NCBI GenBank assembly: GCA_002197995.1
Contig: NGZR01000001.1
Location: 15,581,501-15,645,500 of the forward strand
DNA: 64,000 nt
DNA from: Gaeumannomyces sp. JS-464
Lineage: Eukaryota; Ascomycota; Sordariomycetes; Magnaporthales; Magnaporthaceae
Direction: 5' to 3'
The notes below the pieces were generated by a model that saw only the letters and a program-made list of their open reading frames with translations, had not been told where the DNA came from and made no database searches. A program made the translations under genes and the position numbers. Positions 34,331-47,099 of this stretch are shown here, piece by piece. How positions within the stretch are numbered: the first letter of the stretch is position 1; each line of letters opens with the position of its first letter.

Positions 34331-35535
34331 TGCGTATTTGGTTTAAATTTAATTTTAAAATTAAACCGTTTATATTTGGGAAATACCGTTTTTAGGTTTT
34401 TTTTAAACAATTTTTCGTATTTATGGTATTTTTCCGAAATATTCGCGAGCCGTTTTTTAATATTGGTTAAATTATTTTGGTCGCTTTCCGTTTTAAATAA
34501 TCGCGTATTTGTTAATGCTAAATGCAAAGGTGGATTACTAAATTTTATTACCGTTATAACCTTTTTTTATTACATTTTATGCTTACGGTTTAAGGTTTAT
34601 AATTGGTAAACCGTTTTAATTACTCGTAGCTGCTTTTATTAAACCTGGCCAATGGTTTAATTTATTCGTAAATTGTTTTTCCTAAGCCAAAAAATCCCGA
34701 AAATAACGTTTTTTTTTATATCCAATTTATTTAATATAATAGTAACGTTTTCCTTATTCCAAGTGCGTAATATTATTAGCTATGCTTTTTGGTCGATTTA
34801 TTTTTTATTATAAGCGATAGGTATTTTTTCGACTGTTTTTAGTTAGTACGGTTAATATTTCCGTTTTGTAAAAATCTTATACCGTTTAACCGTTTATAAC
34901 GATATATAATCGCTTTATACTTCGCAATCGATTATTATTTTAACCTTTTTTTTAATATTCCATTCGAAATGTTAGTAGGTTGTACGGTCGATTTGATTTT
35001 ACCATCGCGAGGGTTTTTATTAGTTTTTCCTTTTTTCCATTTCGTGCTTTCCGTTTAGGTGGTTTTTTTTAGTTTTTTAATAAAGGGAACGAGTACCGTA
35101 CGTTCGTCTTTTTGTCCGGGTTAAACGGGACGTACGCTCGCGTAATCCCCCAATGCTAAGCTTCCGCTTTTTATGCTATACGTTTTTTGCATTCCGCAAT
35201 TTCGCACTTTTTTTAATCGAGCACCTTAGTAATGCATAGTATCGAATACCGTTCGTTAGGTTTAAAAACTGCGGTAAATTTGCCGATTCGGGCTGGTTTT
35301 TACCGTGGCAATTGGAATGCTAAACGGGGTTTAACTTTAAGCTTATTCCCGATTTTCGTAAAAAAAAGTCGTATTTAAATTTAAATTGTAAATGGAATTT
35401 GCACTTTCCGTAAATGCATTTTGCTTAAAGAAAGTATAAATATTCCGGGTGTTTTATATTAATACTAGGGTAATCCTCGGGTTTTAACGCAGCTTGTTTC
35501 GGTTTGTTTGCGTCGTTAAACTTATAGCTAGCATA

Positions 35536-37392
35536 ACGTGGTTTACAAACGAGTGCCACATATAAGCGAATGCTACACCCACACCCGACCTCCGGTTAAT
35601 TAACGCGCATGCCAACTTAATAACGCCAGGAATTCATTTAAACTATTCGGAACTATATATATCGGACGTTTTTACTTTTTTTGGCAAATGCGCGCATTAT
35701 GTCCAGTTTTGCCGCAAATGCCATATCGCCGACAAATCGTCGTCGCTTTTCTTTTTTAACCTTTATAATCGCGCATTTTTGCTATAACTGCCCATTTAGC
35801 TTTTGCTAGTTTGAAACATTTCGTATTTTTTCGATAATATGTAACTCTTTTTGTTAAACACGTTTTTTTTGGCCTTCCGGCGTTTGCTTAGCGCTTTGTT
35901 CGCTTTTCGTAATTTAAAGCACTTTTTTTCCAAAAGGTTAACCCGATGTATAATTGCTTTAGCCTTTTTCGTTAATTGGTTTACAACCGTTAATATGGGT
36001 AACGAAAAGCTGCTTTAATAATTGGAAATTCGAATTTTAATATGTTCGGATTGCGAAATTGCGTTTTTAGCTATTTGGGCGTTTTAAAAGTCCAAAGTTC
36101 GGCGTTATTTAAAAGCTTTTTCGGGGAAGTTAAAATTCGTAGCTTTACATTTAGCTTTTCCAAAACCGATTTTGAATTAAAAAAAGCAAAACTAGCCTTT
36201 TAAAAACCTTTTTAAATGTTTTTTTCGCTTATAAAGTTAAAAAATGCCGTTTTAAACGCCGAAAGGAACTCGACTTTAATTACGTGGTTAACGTATAACT
36301 TTATTAAGTTTTCGACTTATTAATCGTACGCTTTTTTTAACGGGTTAAAACACTTAACGTTAAGCGGCTAAAAAAAGTAAAACGAATGCGGAGGTATGTA
36401 AAGCGTAACGATGTTATATTTTTTAGCAATAAAGCTCGAAATCCGTTAAATGGTAGCTTTTATACCCGTTTGCATTAACAAATAATAGGACCTTTTCCTG
36501 CGGGTTGTAATGTGTTTATTAAAATGCTAAATCCATTTTAAGCCGAGCTCGTTCGTAATCCACCCGTTAAAACTCGTTAAAATAACCTAATCGCGTAAAA
36601 AGTCGGTTTTCGAATACTAATTAGCTAATTAGTACTGCCTTTTAACGATAATAAAAAAGGGGATCGCCTAGCCGCAATAGTTAACCTTTTAAATAATTGT
36701 AGCCCATTTCCGGTTGCTAAGCTGGATTAGCTTTGCTTTGTTACGGCCTTTCGATATTGTAATAACTATAACGGCGGCGATTATGCCTATAAAAAAGCCG
36801 GTTTCGTCGAAGTTATAAATATCGTTATTTATAATGCTATATTTGGCTATAGTATTCCGTATAAGGTCGAATTACGTAAAAACGAGCTTGGGATTTTCGC
36901 ATTTGGCTTTTTTGGTAATTGTACTTTCGAATTTAGCGCGTACCGAGCTTTACGCGGCGTTTAACGAAGTTCGCGACTTAGTTTTTACCGACGGCGCCCG
37001 CCGTCGCGTTTAATAAGTAGTTAGTTAGCCATATTTTTAATACTAAAAGGCCGGGGAGGGAATGCTCGCGAATTTAACTTAAATATGTATTTAATAAGCG
37101 CCTTTTTTTCGGATTTCGTTAATTTTCGTAATTTAAGTATGGTATCGCGTTAAGCAGGTTAACCGCGCTTTCGCCGGGCGAAAATGGAAAAGTCGATTTC
37201 GTAAATTTTAACGGGCTCCGTATATTTAATTATAAATTCGATGCGATCGTTTAAAAGGTTAAAACAATTTACGTTCGTCGTTTTAGTTTGCCATTGTTTG
37301 TTATAGAAATATTCGTATATAAAGTTAAATTAACGCGTGGACGCGTTAATTATAGCACTCGCTTATGTATGGCACTCGCTTGTAAACCACGT
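35536..37392 (-). mobile_element. P2: pogo/Fot1-type DNA transposon
   Basis: 1,857 bp with ends ACGTGGTTTACAA(A/G)CGAGTGCC in inverted orientation (about 43 bp) and TA duplication (35534-35535, 37393-37394). The - strand transposase remnant has the YNFDETGF DDE box near 36800. It is inserted in gypsy B at a site that is empty in A (about 26512). Confidence 0.9.
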
Positions 37393-38059
37393 TATTTAAC
37401 TTTTTATTAATCGCTAAACCACGATAAAGGTTAGCTATTATTTCCGTCCGTTAAGGTAACGTAATATAATAAACCTTTTAAATGTTTTAAAACTTTAACG
37501 TTTTAAAAGCATTTCGAAACGTTAAAAGGTGTAAAAGCGCGCTGGTTTTTCCAATTTGCCTAGCTTTTACGAGTTATAAGTATAAAGGTTTCGCCGTTTA
37601 GGCTTTTTACTCGTTTTTAAAACTCGGCTATTTTAAAAGCCTAACCGTTTTTATTTATTTCGGCGTTGGTATTAAAGTTTTCCGATTTTTAAAAAAGGTG
37701 TGTTTAGCTTAAAAGCTTTTTTTAGGCTTTTTTTTCTTTCGATCCACCTATTAAGGTTATTTCCTTTTAAATCCTACGAAAAGCGGCGTTATTTCCTTTT
37801 TTTTTAAATCCGTAAACTCGAAAACGACGCGCTGCTTTCCTTCGCTATCGTATTTAAACCTCGTGGTTTTAAATATGCAAACGTTTCGTGGTTTTTAAAG
37901 GTATTATCCGGTAGCCTTTTTATCGAACTAGTATATAATGCACGGCTTATCGTAATAGCGCGTTTAGCTAAACGCTTTTCCGAAGTATAACTTTTCTTAT
38001 ATTAGGTTTTCCTACGTTCGTTAAAAGTTCGTTATTTGGCGGTTATTATCCCGTTAAAA

Positions 38060-38101
38060 GCAATTGGCTTTTACGTGGTTAATTTGGCCGCATTTAAAAC
38101 A
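38060..38101 (-). pseudogene. Gypsy B Gag zinc knuckle
   Basis: CFKCGQINHVKANC on the - strand: a complete CX2CX4HX4C motif, the best-preserved coding signature in element B. Confidence 0.9.
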
Positions 38102-38399
38102 CTTCCCGTTTTTCGGGTTTTTATTTTTGCTTTTTTTGCTGCTTTTATTATTAGTAAACAACTCCCGTATTAAAGTTTATAAAGCTTAAATACGTTTTAT
38201 AAGCCGTAATAGGTTATTATTTGGCCTTTTTTTAGTTAGCTTTATTGTTTTATGCTATACTTTTAAAACTATATCTTTTTTTTTTATTATCGTTTATATA
38301 GTTTATCGCTAATACGAACCGCGTTTTTAACGTAATCCGTGAAAAACTTTAAGCGATTTTGCTTTGCGAGTTTATCTTTTACGTTTTCGCGCAATCCGT

Positions 38400-39069
38400 T
38401 GTAAAAATGCAATATTAACGTAGCGTTATTCCAGTTAAACTTAATGCTAATTTGTTAAAAGTCCGTTGCGTATTTAACTGCAAGCTTTCGCTATTTAAAA
38501 GCTAGCAAAATTTTTTCGGCGATTCGGGTTTCGTTAATTATTCTAAACACTTTTCCGATTTTTTTTTCCGAAGGTTTCGAAATTGGCGAAAATAAGTTTA
38601 GTGGTTTTTTGGCTACTTTTATACTTTTTAAAATAATCGCTTTAAGTAAATTGGAACTATTCTTTTATTTTGCCGTCCAATTTGGTAGTAGCGTAAACAA
38701 CCTTTTATTTTTTGCTTACGAATTGTTATTCGTAAAATTTAAAATAGCTTTTGCATTTAGTGAAAAACGTTTTAAGCTTGCCGTTTTTCCCTTCGTAAAA
38801 GTCCGGGGACGGGAATTTATACGCTCGAATTGCGATAAGTGTTTTAAAAAACGCTAACTTTGCAATAAACTGCTTTACCTCGTCCTATTTTTTTGGCGAT
38901 TTTAACCGTTATAAGTTTAAAAAAGCTAGCCGTATTAGCTGCTTCGTTAAAGTCGTACTTAATACCGTTAAAAGTAAAAACCGTAATCTTTTTTTTAAGC
39001 TTTTTACTACTATTTGCTATAGCTATACTATTTTCCTTTTAACGAGGTATTAAACAAAATTAATTAAAA
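38400..39069 (-). pseudogene. Gypsy B gag N-terminal part and leader
   Basis: Collinear with 29750-30184 and 27480-27725 of A. No intact frame. The + strand ORF here (38609-38857) is a chance product of RIP-biased composition. Confidence 0.55.
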
Positions 39070-39516
39070 TATTACAATTAAAAGTTTGCTTTTAAAATAA
39101 GGCATTTCGGGGGAGGTAAAAATAATATCGCTAATTTGGGTAATAAAAAAACACGTAATTTAAAAAGACAATTTAATTGCTTGCCTTAAGGGATGTTTAA
39201 AAGCTAATTTAAGTTAATCAATGCTAAAGCTTTAATCCAAACTACTTAAAATAGTAAGAAATCCATCCTTTATATATACGCTGCTTTTTGCCTTATATTA
39301 GGTTGAATTTATAACTTGATTATAAATTTATAAATCCCTTTCGGATTTGTTGCTTTGTTACAAATCCACAAATTCTTTTTGGATTTATTACTTTATTACA
39401 AATCCATAAATCCCTTTTGGTTTACGTAACTTTACGTAACCGGAGCGGGGCGGAAGTACCATTTCGAGGCCCCTTTTTACCTTGCTGTTTTAAAAGCCTA
39501 CATGCTAGTCGTAACA
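39070..39516 (-). repeat. Gypsy B right LTR (5' LTR)
   Basis: 447 bp, TATTACAATT...CGTAACA; same subtype as 30205-30651, with three ~40-bp repeats and the GGGGCGGAAGTACC segment that the A-type LTRs lack. Confidence 0.92.
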
Positions 39517-39941
39517 TTTGCTTTTAAAGTAAAGCATTTCGAGGGTGGAAAAAATAATATTACTAGTGCTAAAAATAAAAAAACACGTAATTTAAAAAGA
39601 TAATTTAATTGTTTGCCTTAGGAAATGCTTAAAAGCTAACTTAAGTTAATTAATGCTATAACTTTAATTAAAACTACTTAAAATAAAAAAAGTTCATTTT
39701 TTATATATACGCTGTTTTTTTTATATTAAATTGGATTTGTGGTTTTATTACAAATTTACAAATCCCGCTTAAATTTTTTATTTTATTACAAATCCGCAAA
39801 TCCCGTTTAAATTTATTACTTTATTATAAATTTATAAATCCCGTTTAAATTACGTAATTCCACGTGCTTAATGCGAGGTAAAAATATTATTTAAAGCTTT
39901 TCCCGTTTTGCTGTTTTACAGCTTATATGCTGGTTGTAATA
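39517..39941 (-). repeat. Gypsy A right LTR (5' LTR), main part
   Basis: Begins with the duplicated TTTGC and ends TTGTAATA at 39941. Shares A-subtype features with 21367-21736. Followed by TTAGC (39942-39946). Confidence 0.88.
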
Positions 39942-40478
39942 TTAGCGTTATAGTAAAAATTAGCATTACATTTTGGCTTATTTTGCTAAAAAAAAACGTT
40001 AAAAGGGAAAATTTCTTTATAGCGCTAGTAAAAACGGCTGCTATTAAAAAGACATTTTTAAAATAACTAAAAAGGTTAAAATTGTAACCGCGATTTAATT
40101 ATAATAAATATTTTTTATTTCGTACTAATATTTCGAAAAACTTTTCGAATTAAATTCGAATTGCTAAAAATCCCGAATTGTTAAAACTAAAACCGAAATT
40201 AAAATGGAAATAAAACTTATTATAAATATATATATCCGATTAAAAAGTCGTTTTAAAATCTTTATCCGAGTTTTCTTCGATTTAAAAAGCGATATTACCG
40301 TTATTTTAAACAAAATTACGGTTTTACTATTTAAATACGTTATTAATTAAATTATTTCCTAAATTATAAAAGCTTTTTACAAAGGTTTAATAAAAGTAAA
40401 AGGTAAATAGTTCCTTTTTAATGTTATACTACGGTATCGAAATTACTAAATAATAAAAACCTTTAAAATTAGCCTTTT
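39942..40478 (+). mobile_element. Gypsy D internal sequence between A and C
   Basis: AT-rich remnant of D, no readable motif. By order it should be protease or the start of pol. Ends at CTTTT (40474-40478), the target site of gypsy C. Confidence 0.55.
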
Positions 40479-40663
40479 TATTATAATTCCGTGCTAATAG
40501 CACGGGTTATAAGCTTAAAAGTTACTTTTAAACCGTTTTATTGCTTATATAACGAAAGCTAACTTCCGAAAAGAAAACTGCTTTTTTTTCCCTTTTTTTC
40601 GTTTTATAATATAATATTACTTTGGCACTTATTAGCCACTACTTATTAACTTAACCTATTACA
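40479..40663 (+). repeat. Gypsy C 5' LTR
   Basis: 185 bp, TATTATAATTCCGTGC...TATTACA. Aligns with the 3' LTR except for about 30 extra bases after ACGGGTTATAAGC. Confidence 0.9.
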
Positions 40664-40699
40664 TTATTATAAAATCTTTTTTCGAAAGCGGGATTATAA

Positions 40700-42000
40700 C
40701 TATATCGTCCACTTTTCCCTTTTTACCGGTAAACGCCGCCACCCCGATAATAATATTCCCAAATTAAATAAACCTCGTAACTATTATCGCGAATTTGCAA
40801 ACTCGTTTAGCCGCATCCGAAAAAAAGCTGGCTAAATTTTAAACCGAAGCTAATATAGTTTTCGTTAATTAACGCAACGAATAAAACCGTATTATTAAAA
40901 CGCAAAACGCTTAGCTTAAGCTCGCAAGCAACCTGTTCGTAGCTTTTTAAAAAAAAACCTTTTAAAAACACTTTTTTTACGATAAAAACGGCTAAAGTTT
41001 TAATACGTAGCGGAACGCTTTCGAATATAAAATAATACGGGACGCGAAATTTATTAGCAATAGCCGCGATTATTACGAATACATTTAGGTTTCTTTTATT
41101 TTAACTATTTAAAAAGCGGTCCGCTCGTATTACGAAACCGGAAAACCAAACGGTACGCACAACCCGTTGCAATTTTTTAATTATTTCGCTACCATTTTTA
41201 ACGATCCTTATAAAAAGGCCGAAAACTTATTAAAATTGGAAGTATTTAGGATAAATCCGGGATAATTATTCGTTTCGTTTATTACGAAGTTTAAAACTTT
41301 ACTGGCTGCGGCCGGGGGTATCGCGTAAGTAAACGAAATTAAAATTAATTACTTCCGTTTACGCATTTCGAATAAAATCCGACTCGCCGCGGTGGGTAAC
41401 GAAAAATAACAATCCATTTACACCGGTATAATTTCCATATACCGACGTATCGCTTAAACGCTAAAAGCGATCGATATAAATAATAAATTTAATAAAAAAC
41501 CAGCAGTTTACCATACCGCATAGTACGTAACATACAAATCGAAGGATATATTAATAACAAAAATAAACGCGGCGAATACGAGTTTAAAAGGAAATGGCGG
41601 TTAGGAAATACGTAAACCTAAAGCATTATACGTTTTTTAAAAAGTTTTCCGCTAGCGACGCGAAATAAGGGCATGCTTAAATTACGGCGGCTAAAAATAC
41701 GAAAAACGGGCGTATTATTACCGTAACGCGCTTCAACTTAAAACCGCGCTAATAACATAAATTACAATAACCGGCGCCGATACGGGAAAAAAATAACTTT
41801 TAATACAAGCTTTAATTAAAAAAGAACGCCGCGATAATAAAATAAATTAATAATTAGGAAAACTTATTTTAAAAAGTAAAAAAACGAGCTAAAAGAAATT
41901 AAACGCAATATAAACAGCCCGCCGTTTTTAATTCCAACATTGCTTAATTTAGCTAAATTTGTTAATGTATAAGTGGATTTCGGCTGCGATTATTACGCAG
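40700..42000 (+). pseudogene. Gypsy C gag
   Basis: Capsid region readable near 41180-41330 (FNYFATIFNDPYKKAENLL and FVSFITKFKTLLAAAG), the pattern of Ty3/gypsy capsid proteins. A possible nucleocapsid stretch is near 41940-42010. Stops throughout. Confidence 0.75.
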
Positions 42001-42699
42001 CGATAAGCGAAAGTTTCGCGGTAAAAATCGGGGTTAAAAAGTCCTAACTTCAAAAGCCCTAACAAATCGGCACAATTTTAAAACGTATACCGGCGGCGAT
42101 TACTTATATCGCTAAATGCGAGTTGGATTTAAATAGGTAAATATTTTTTTTTTGTTTTATATTATTTTGGAAATGCTTAAAAATGTTAAATTAAGCTTAT
42201 TATGGATAAAGTATAACAGCGTAAAATTAAACGCGGCGGTGGCTTTTTCAAATAAAAGCCGTTAAAAAAATGCTGGTTTAAAAATTACGCATTTAACTAA
42301 GCAGCGGTAAACATCCAAGTGTGGTAATCGGCAGCATTTTCGCGGTAACGTGCCGAAAATAGCGCTAAAACCCAGCCCACGAATACGAATTCGCAGTTAC
42401 GTTATTAAAAGAAATGATACGAATTTTGCTAACGTTCGTAATAATTACGGATTAATTTTAAGCTATAGCTAAACTACTTTCGGAATTGCGGGATTTTACA
42501 AACCTTTTCGATAAAAGCAAAGCATTAGCTTTGCCGTTATACCAGGGTAATTTAAACTATTACATTTTATTAAAAAGGATATTAACGGAAATAAACCGGA
42601 GCTTTTTATAGCCTAATTATATAACATGTTTAAAAATTAACTTTTAAAGTTACGCCGTTAAATTATAAACTTTATAAATAAAAGTTAAATTTAAACCAG

Positions 42700-43700
42700 T
42701 TCGTTACCAGCCGTAGTATTAATTTTTATAGTAAAAAAAACGATAAGTAGTTAGCGTTTATGCGTGGATTACCGCGCATTTAATGCGATTACATAGCAAA
42801 ACCGTTACCCGTTCCCGTTAGTAAAAAGACATTCCGCTTTTTAACTAGGGTAAAATGGTTTACTAAAGTCGACGTACGTTCCGCTTTTTATAAAATACGC
42901 GTAGCAAAAGAAAACGAGCATTTAATTGCATTTCGCATAAAGTTCGGCCTATTCGAATGGTTAGTATATCCATTTAGCTTAGCAAACGCCCCCGCCACTT
43001 TTTAACGCTATATTAACGGCGTGCTAGCCGATATTTTAAACGATTTCGTATTGGCTTATTTGGACGACGTGCTTATTTTTTTCGGGGTTACGTAAAAACC
43101 ATATAAATAAAATACGCGAAATTTTTTAACAATTTCGCAAAGCTAAGCTTAACCTAAATTTGGATAAAAGTAAATTCGTAATGCAAAAAGTTAAATATTT
43201 AAGTTTTATTATTAAAGCAGGAAAAGGGATTTAGGTAAACCCGGAAAAAGTTCGTGCTATTCGTAAATAGGAGGCGTTAAAAAATTAAAAGGATTTTATA
43301 GGTTTTTAAATTTCGCAAACTTTTACTAAAGCTTTATCGATAAATATTTCGATTTAGTAATACTATTAATAGCATTAACGAAAAAAGGGGCAGCGTTTAA
43401 TTGGATAAAAAAAATCGATATAGCATTCGAAAAATTTAAGTTAACTTTTATGCACGCTTTTATTTTAACTTAATAAAACTCCGAATTAAACGCGAAAATC
43501 GAAACGGATTGCTTCGACGCGGTATTAAAAGGATGCTTTTTTTAATTCGGTAAAAACGGGATTTAGCAATTAATCGCCTTCCATTTAGCAAAAATTAAAA
43601 ATAGCTAGCGAAATTACACTATTTACGATAAAAAGCTGCTAACCGTAATCGTTTATAATAAAGCATGGAAATTAAAACTTTGGAACGTTACATAACCATT
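42700..43700 (+). pseudogene. Gypsy C reverse transcriptase and RNase H start
   Basis: RT palm: CVDYRALNAIT-like near 42765-42805, ADILNDFVLAYLDDVLIF with catalytic YLDD at 43057-43068, then the thumb segment and an RNase H start (KIETDCFDAVLKG near 43493-43535). Broken by stops and small indels. Confidence 0.9.
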
Positions 43701-44289
43701 TTTAATTTAAACAAATTATAAAGCTTTAAAATATTTTTCCAAGCCGCGAAAATGTTCGAACGATAAATGCGTAAAACCGAAACATTGTTAAAATTTAATT
43801 ACAATTTGCAATATAAATTAAAGAAATACGCCATTTTACTAAACGTTTTATCCCGAAAAAAGCACATCGAATTATTAATACTTCGGAAAATAATAGTTTT
43901 TTGCTTAACCTACTTCGTAATTACCGTAATTATAATAAAAACGGAAAAAACGCAAATTACGGAAATAACATTTGCGTACTTTAAATTCGGTATTTTATTA
44001 TTAAGCATACCCTTTTTTAATAAAACGAATATAATACAGTTATAAAAAAAGCGTTACGTTAAAACTCCATTTATAAAACGAAGCTAAACGTAATTCGATA
44101 AAACACGCGTAAGTTTTTACCTAAAGCCGATATTAAAGCATAAATTATAAATTGCTTTATTAACGCGTAAAAAGCTTTGCAATATAAAAACGTTTATAAT
44201 TTCCGGGTTAAAAACTATTAATAATTAAGGTAATTTAAAAAGTTTACGCTTTGCTAATTATAAAATACGCAAGTAAAAATAACACGTTT

Positions 44290-47060
44290 AAAATATTATG
44301 CCGAAATTACTATTAAAAGGGTATAGCACGGAACGTGGCGCGTTTCGTACGTAATTGCGACATTTGCCGTAAATTTTAACTTTTAAAACTGGCGAAATAA
44401 GGTTTTTTCCGCCCCCTTTTAATACCGGACTAATATTAAAAAATAATTTTAATCGATTTTATAACGAAATTGCCCGCGAATAATAAAAACCCGGAATATT
44501 TAATAATAATTACAAATAAATTGTCGAAATACGTTTAGCTTAAAATAATGCATATAATAAGCGTTAAAAAATGCGCGATACGGTTTCGAAATACATGGTG
44601 GAAATTCCGGGGATTTCTTAACCATATTATTTGGGATAAAAGTTTTAATTAAATTAAAAACTTTTAAATAAAACTTTGCTTTTAAATCGGTATTAACCAG
44701 CTTTTTTTAACGGCGTTTAACTTTTAAATAAACAAAGGTATAAAACGGGCGAATTAAGAAATATAACATTATTTAAAATGCTTTAACGTGGTTTACAAGC
44801 GAGTCGCGCATATAAGCGAATCGCGCACCCATACCCGACTTCCGGTTAATCGACGCGCATATTAACTTAACAACGCCAAAAATCCATTTAAACTACTTGG
44901 AATTATATACATCGGACATTTTTACTTTTTCTTAACAAATGCGCGCATTATATCCGGTTTTACCGCAAATGCCACATCGCCGACGAGTTGTTATCGCCTT
45001 TTTTTATTAACCTTTATAATCGCGCATTTTTTACTATAACTGCCCATTTAGCTCCTTTTGGTTTAGGACATTACGTACTTCTTCGACAGTATGTAACCCT
45101 CTTTATCGAACACGTGTTTTTTTGGCCTTCCGGCGTTTGCTTAATGCTTTGTTCGCTTTGCGTAGCGAAGCAACTTCGGCTTTAAAAAAGGCCATTTAAT
45201 GCATAATCGAACTCGTTTTTTTCGCAAGCTGGTTTACAGCCGCTAGTATAAATGACGGAAAACTACTCCGGTAATTGGAAATCCGAGTTTTAATATGTTC
45301 GGATTGCGAAGTTGCTTTCCTAGCTATTCGCGGCGTTTTGGAAGTCCAAAATTCGGCGTTGTTTAAAAGCTCCTTCGGGGGAGTTAAAGTTCGTAGCTTT
45401 ACATTCAGCTTTTCCAAAACCGAACCTAAATTAAAAGGAGTAAAGCCAGCCTTTTGGAAATCTTTTTAAATGTTTTTCTCGGTTATAAAGTTTAAAAATG
45501 CCGTTTTAAACGCCGAAAGGAATTTGACTTTAATTACGTGGTTAACGTGCAACCTTATTAAGTTTTCGATTTATCGACCGTACGCTTTTTTTAACAGGTT
45601 AAAACATTTAACATTAAACGGTTAAAAAAAGTAAAACGAATACGAAAGCATACAAAGCGTAATAATGTTATATTTTTAGCAATAAAGCTCGAAATTCGTC
45701 AAATGGTAATTTTCGTAGCCGTTTAGCATTAACAAACGATAAGCGCCTTTTATGCGCGATGTAATGTACTTATCGAAATGCTAAATCCATTTTAAGCCGA
45801 GCTCGTTCGTAGTTTACCCGTTAGCATTTGTTAAAATAACTTAATCGCGTAAAAAGCCGGTTTTCGAATACCAATTGGCCAAATAGTACTGCCTTTTAAC
45901 GATAATAAAAAAAGGAATCGCTTAACCGCAACAATTAACCTTTTAAATAATTATAGCCCATTTCCGGTTGCCAGGCTAAACTAGCTTTGCTTTATTACGG
46001 CCTTTCGATGTTATAATAACTATAACGGCGGCGATTATGCTTATAAGGAAGCCGGTTTCGTCGAAATTGTAAATATCGTTATTTAAAATGCCATATTTGT
46101 CGATAATATTTCGCATAAAGTCGAACCACGCAAAAACGAGTTTGGGATTTTCGCATTTGGCCTTTTAATAATCGTACTTTCGAATTTAGCGCATGTCGAG
46201 CTTTACGCGGCGTTTAACGAAGTTCGCGACCCAGTTTTTGCTAACGGCGCCCGCGTCGCGTTTAGCGAACAGTTGGTTAGCCATATTTTTAACACTAAAA
46301 AGCTAGGGAGGAAATGCGCGGGAATTTAGCTTAAATATGTATTTAATAAGCGCCTCCTTTTTGGATTTCGTTAATTTTCGTAATTTGGGCATGTTATCGC
46401 GTCGAGCAAATCGGCCGGCGCGTCGATCGCGTAATATGGATTTAAAAATATCGTAAATTTTAACCGCCGAACGCAAACTTAATCCCCGATTAAAATGGAT
46501 TACTTGCATAGCAAAAACAATTTTAGCTTTTTTCGATATCGATTTTATTTGTGGTTGTTAAAACATTAAGGTTAAAAGTGAAAAACGCGTGTCGCATTGG
46601 AAAATGCGCGATTCGCTTATGTGCGCGACTCGCTTGTAAACCACGTTATCGTTTTTTTACAAAAAGATTAGTTTTTATACCTAAACGTTTGTTAACTAGC
46701 TTTAAATAACCGAAATTTAACCGTAACGGGGTTTAATTTTACCCGATTGCTATTTAGCTTTAATATTAACCTTTTGCTTAAAAAAGTATTAGCAATTAAA
46801 GCGTTAATAACGAGTAAAAAAAACGAGTAACCGCGTTTTTAACACACTTAAAAAAAGGGTTAAAAATAGCTACGGCTGCAATAGCATTTATATAATAACA
46901 ATAAAAAGCTAATGCAAACAAATTTTAACGTTTAATAAAAAGTTTAAAATAGGCGATAAGGTTTAGCTTTTATTTCGTAATATAAAAATAAACCGGCTTA
47001 ATAAAAAGCTAAATTAAATAGCAAATAAGTTTAAAGTAAAAGCAATTTTTAACTTATTTA
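44290..47060 (+). pseudogene. Gypsy C integrase, split by P3
   Basis: Zinc domain end RNCDICRKF near 44352-44380. The catalytic core is interrupted by P3 at 44786-46646. The C-terminal domain FKIGDKV.LLFRNIK is readable near 46945-47000, where the Trp after KV is a TAG stop. Confidence 0.8.
44786..46646 (-). mobile_element. P3: pogo/Fot1-type DNA transposon
   Basis: 1,861 bp, ends ACGTGGTTTACAAGCGAGTCGCGCA inverted (about 41 bp), TA duplication (44784-44785, 46647-46648). The - strand transposase remnant has LRSAVKIYDIFKSILRDRRAG and MPKLRKLTKSKKEALIKYIF (46303-46509), the two N-terminal DNA-binding parts of pogo transposases, and the YNFDETGF box near 46060. Confidence 0.92.
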
Positions 47061-47099
47061 ATATTACTTTAAACGTATTAAAAAGTATTTACCCCAATT

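Larger units (their letters stand above)
30205..39516 (-). mobile_element. Ty3/gypsy chromovirus B, - strand, inserted in the LTR of A
   Basis: LTRs 30205-30651 and 39070-39516, both 447 bp, with TSD TTTGC (30200-30204, 39517-39521). It is the same family as A and collinear with it. It contains, from right to left on the - strand, gag, zinc knuckle, RT, integrase and chromodomain. It carries pogo P2. Without P2 it is about 7.45 kb. It is better preserved than A. Confidence 0.92.
21367..39941 (-). mobile_element. Ty3/gypsy chromovirus A, - strand, carrying S2, P1 and gypsy B
   Basis: Left LTR 21367-21736 is the 3' LTR in element orientation. The right LTR is split into 30185-30204 and 39522-39941 by gypsy B. 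A polypurine tract (reverse complement of TTTCCCTTTTTAAGC) adjoins the left LTR. On the - strand the order from the right is gag with zinc knuckle, RT/RNase H, integrase and chromodomain. Removing B, P1 and S2 leaves about 7.1 kb. Its LTR pair shares a subtype-specific end (CCCGTTTAA, CGAGGTAAAAA) that differs from the pair of B. Confidence 0.9.

Noticed and set aside
21367..39941. Tandem LTR-internal-LTR-internal-LTR-LTR array formed by recombination
   Set aside because: LTR subtypes pair 1 with 4 and 2 with 3, and a TTTGC duplication flanks the inner element, so it is simple nesting.
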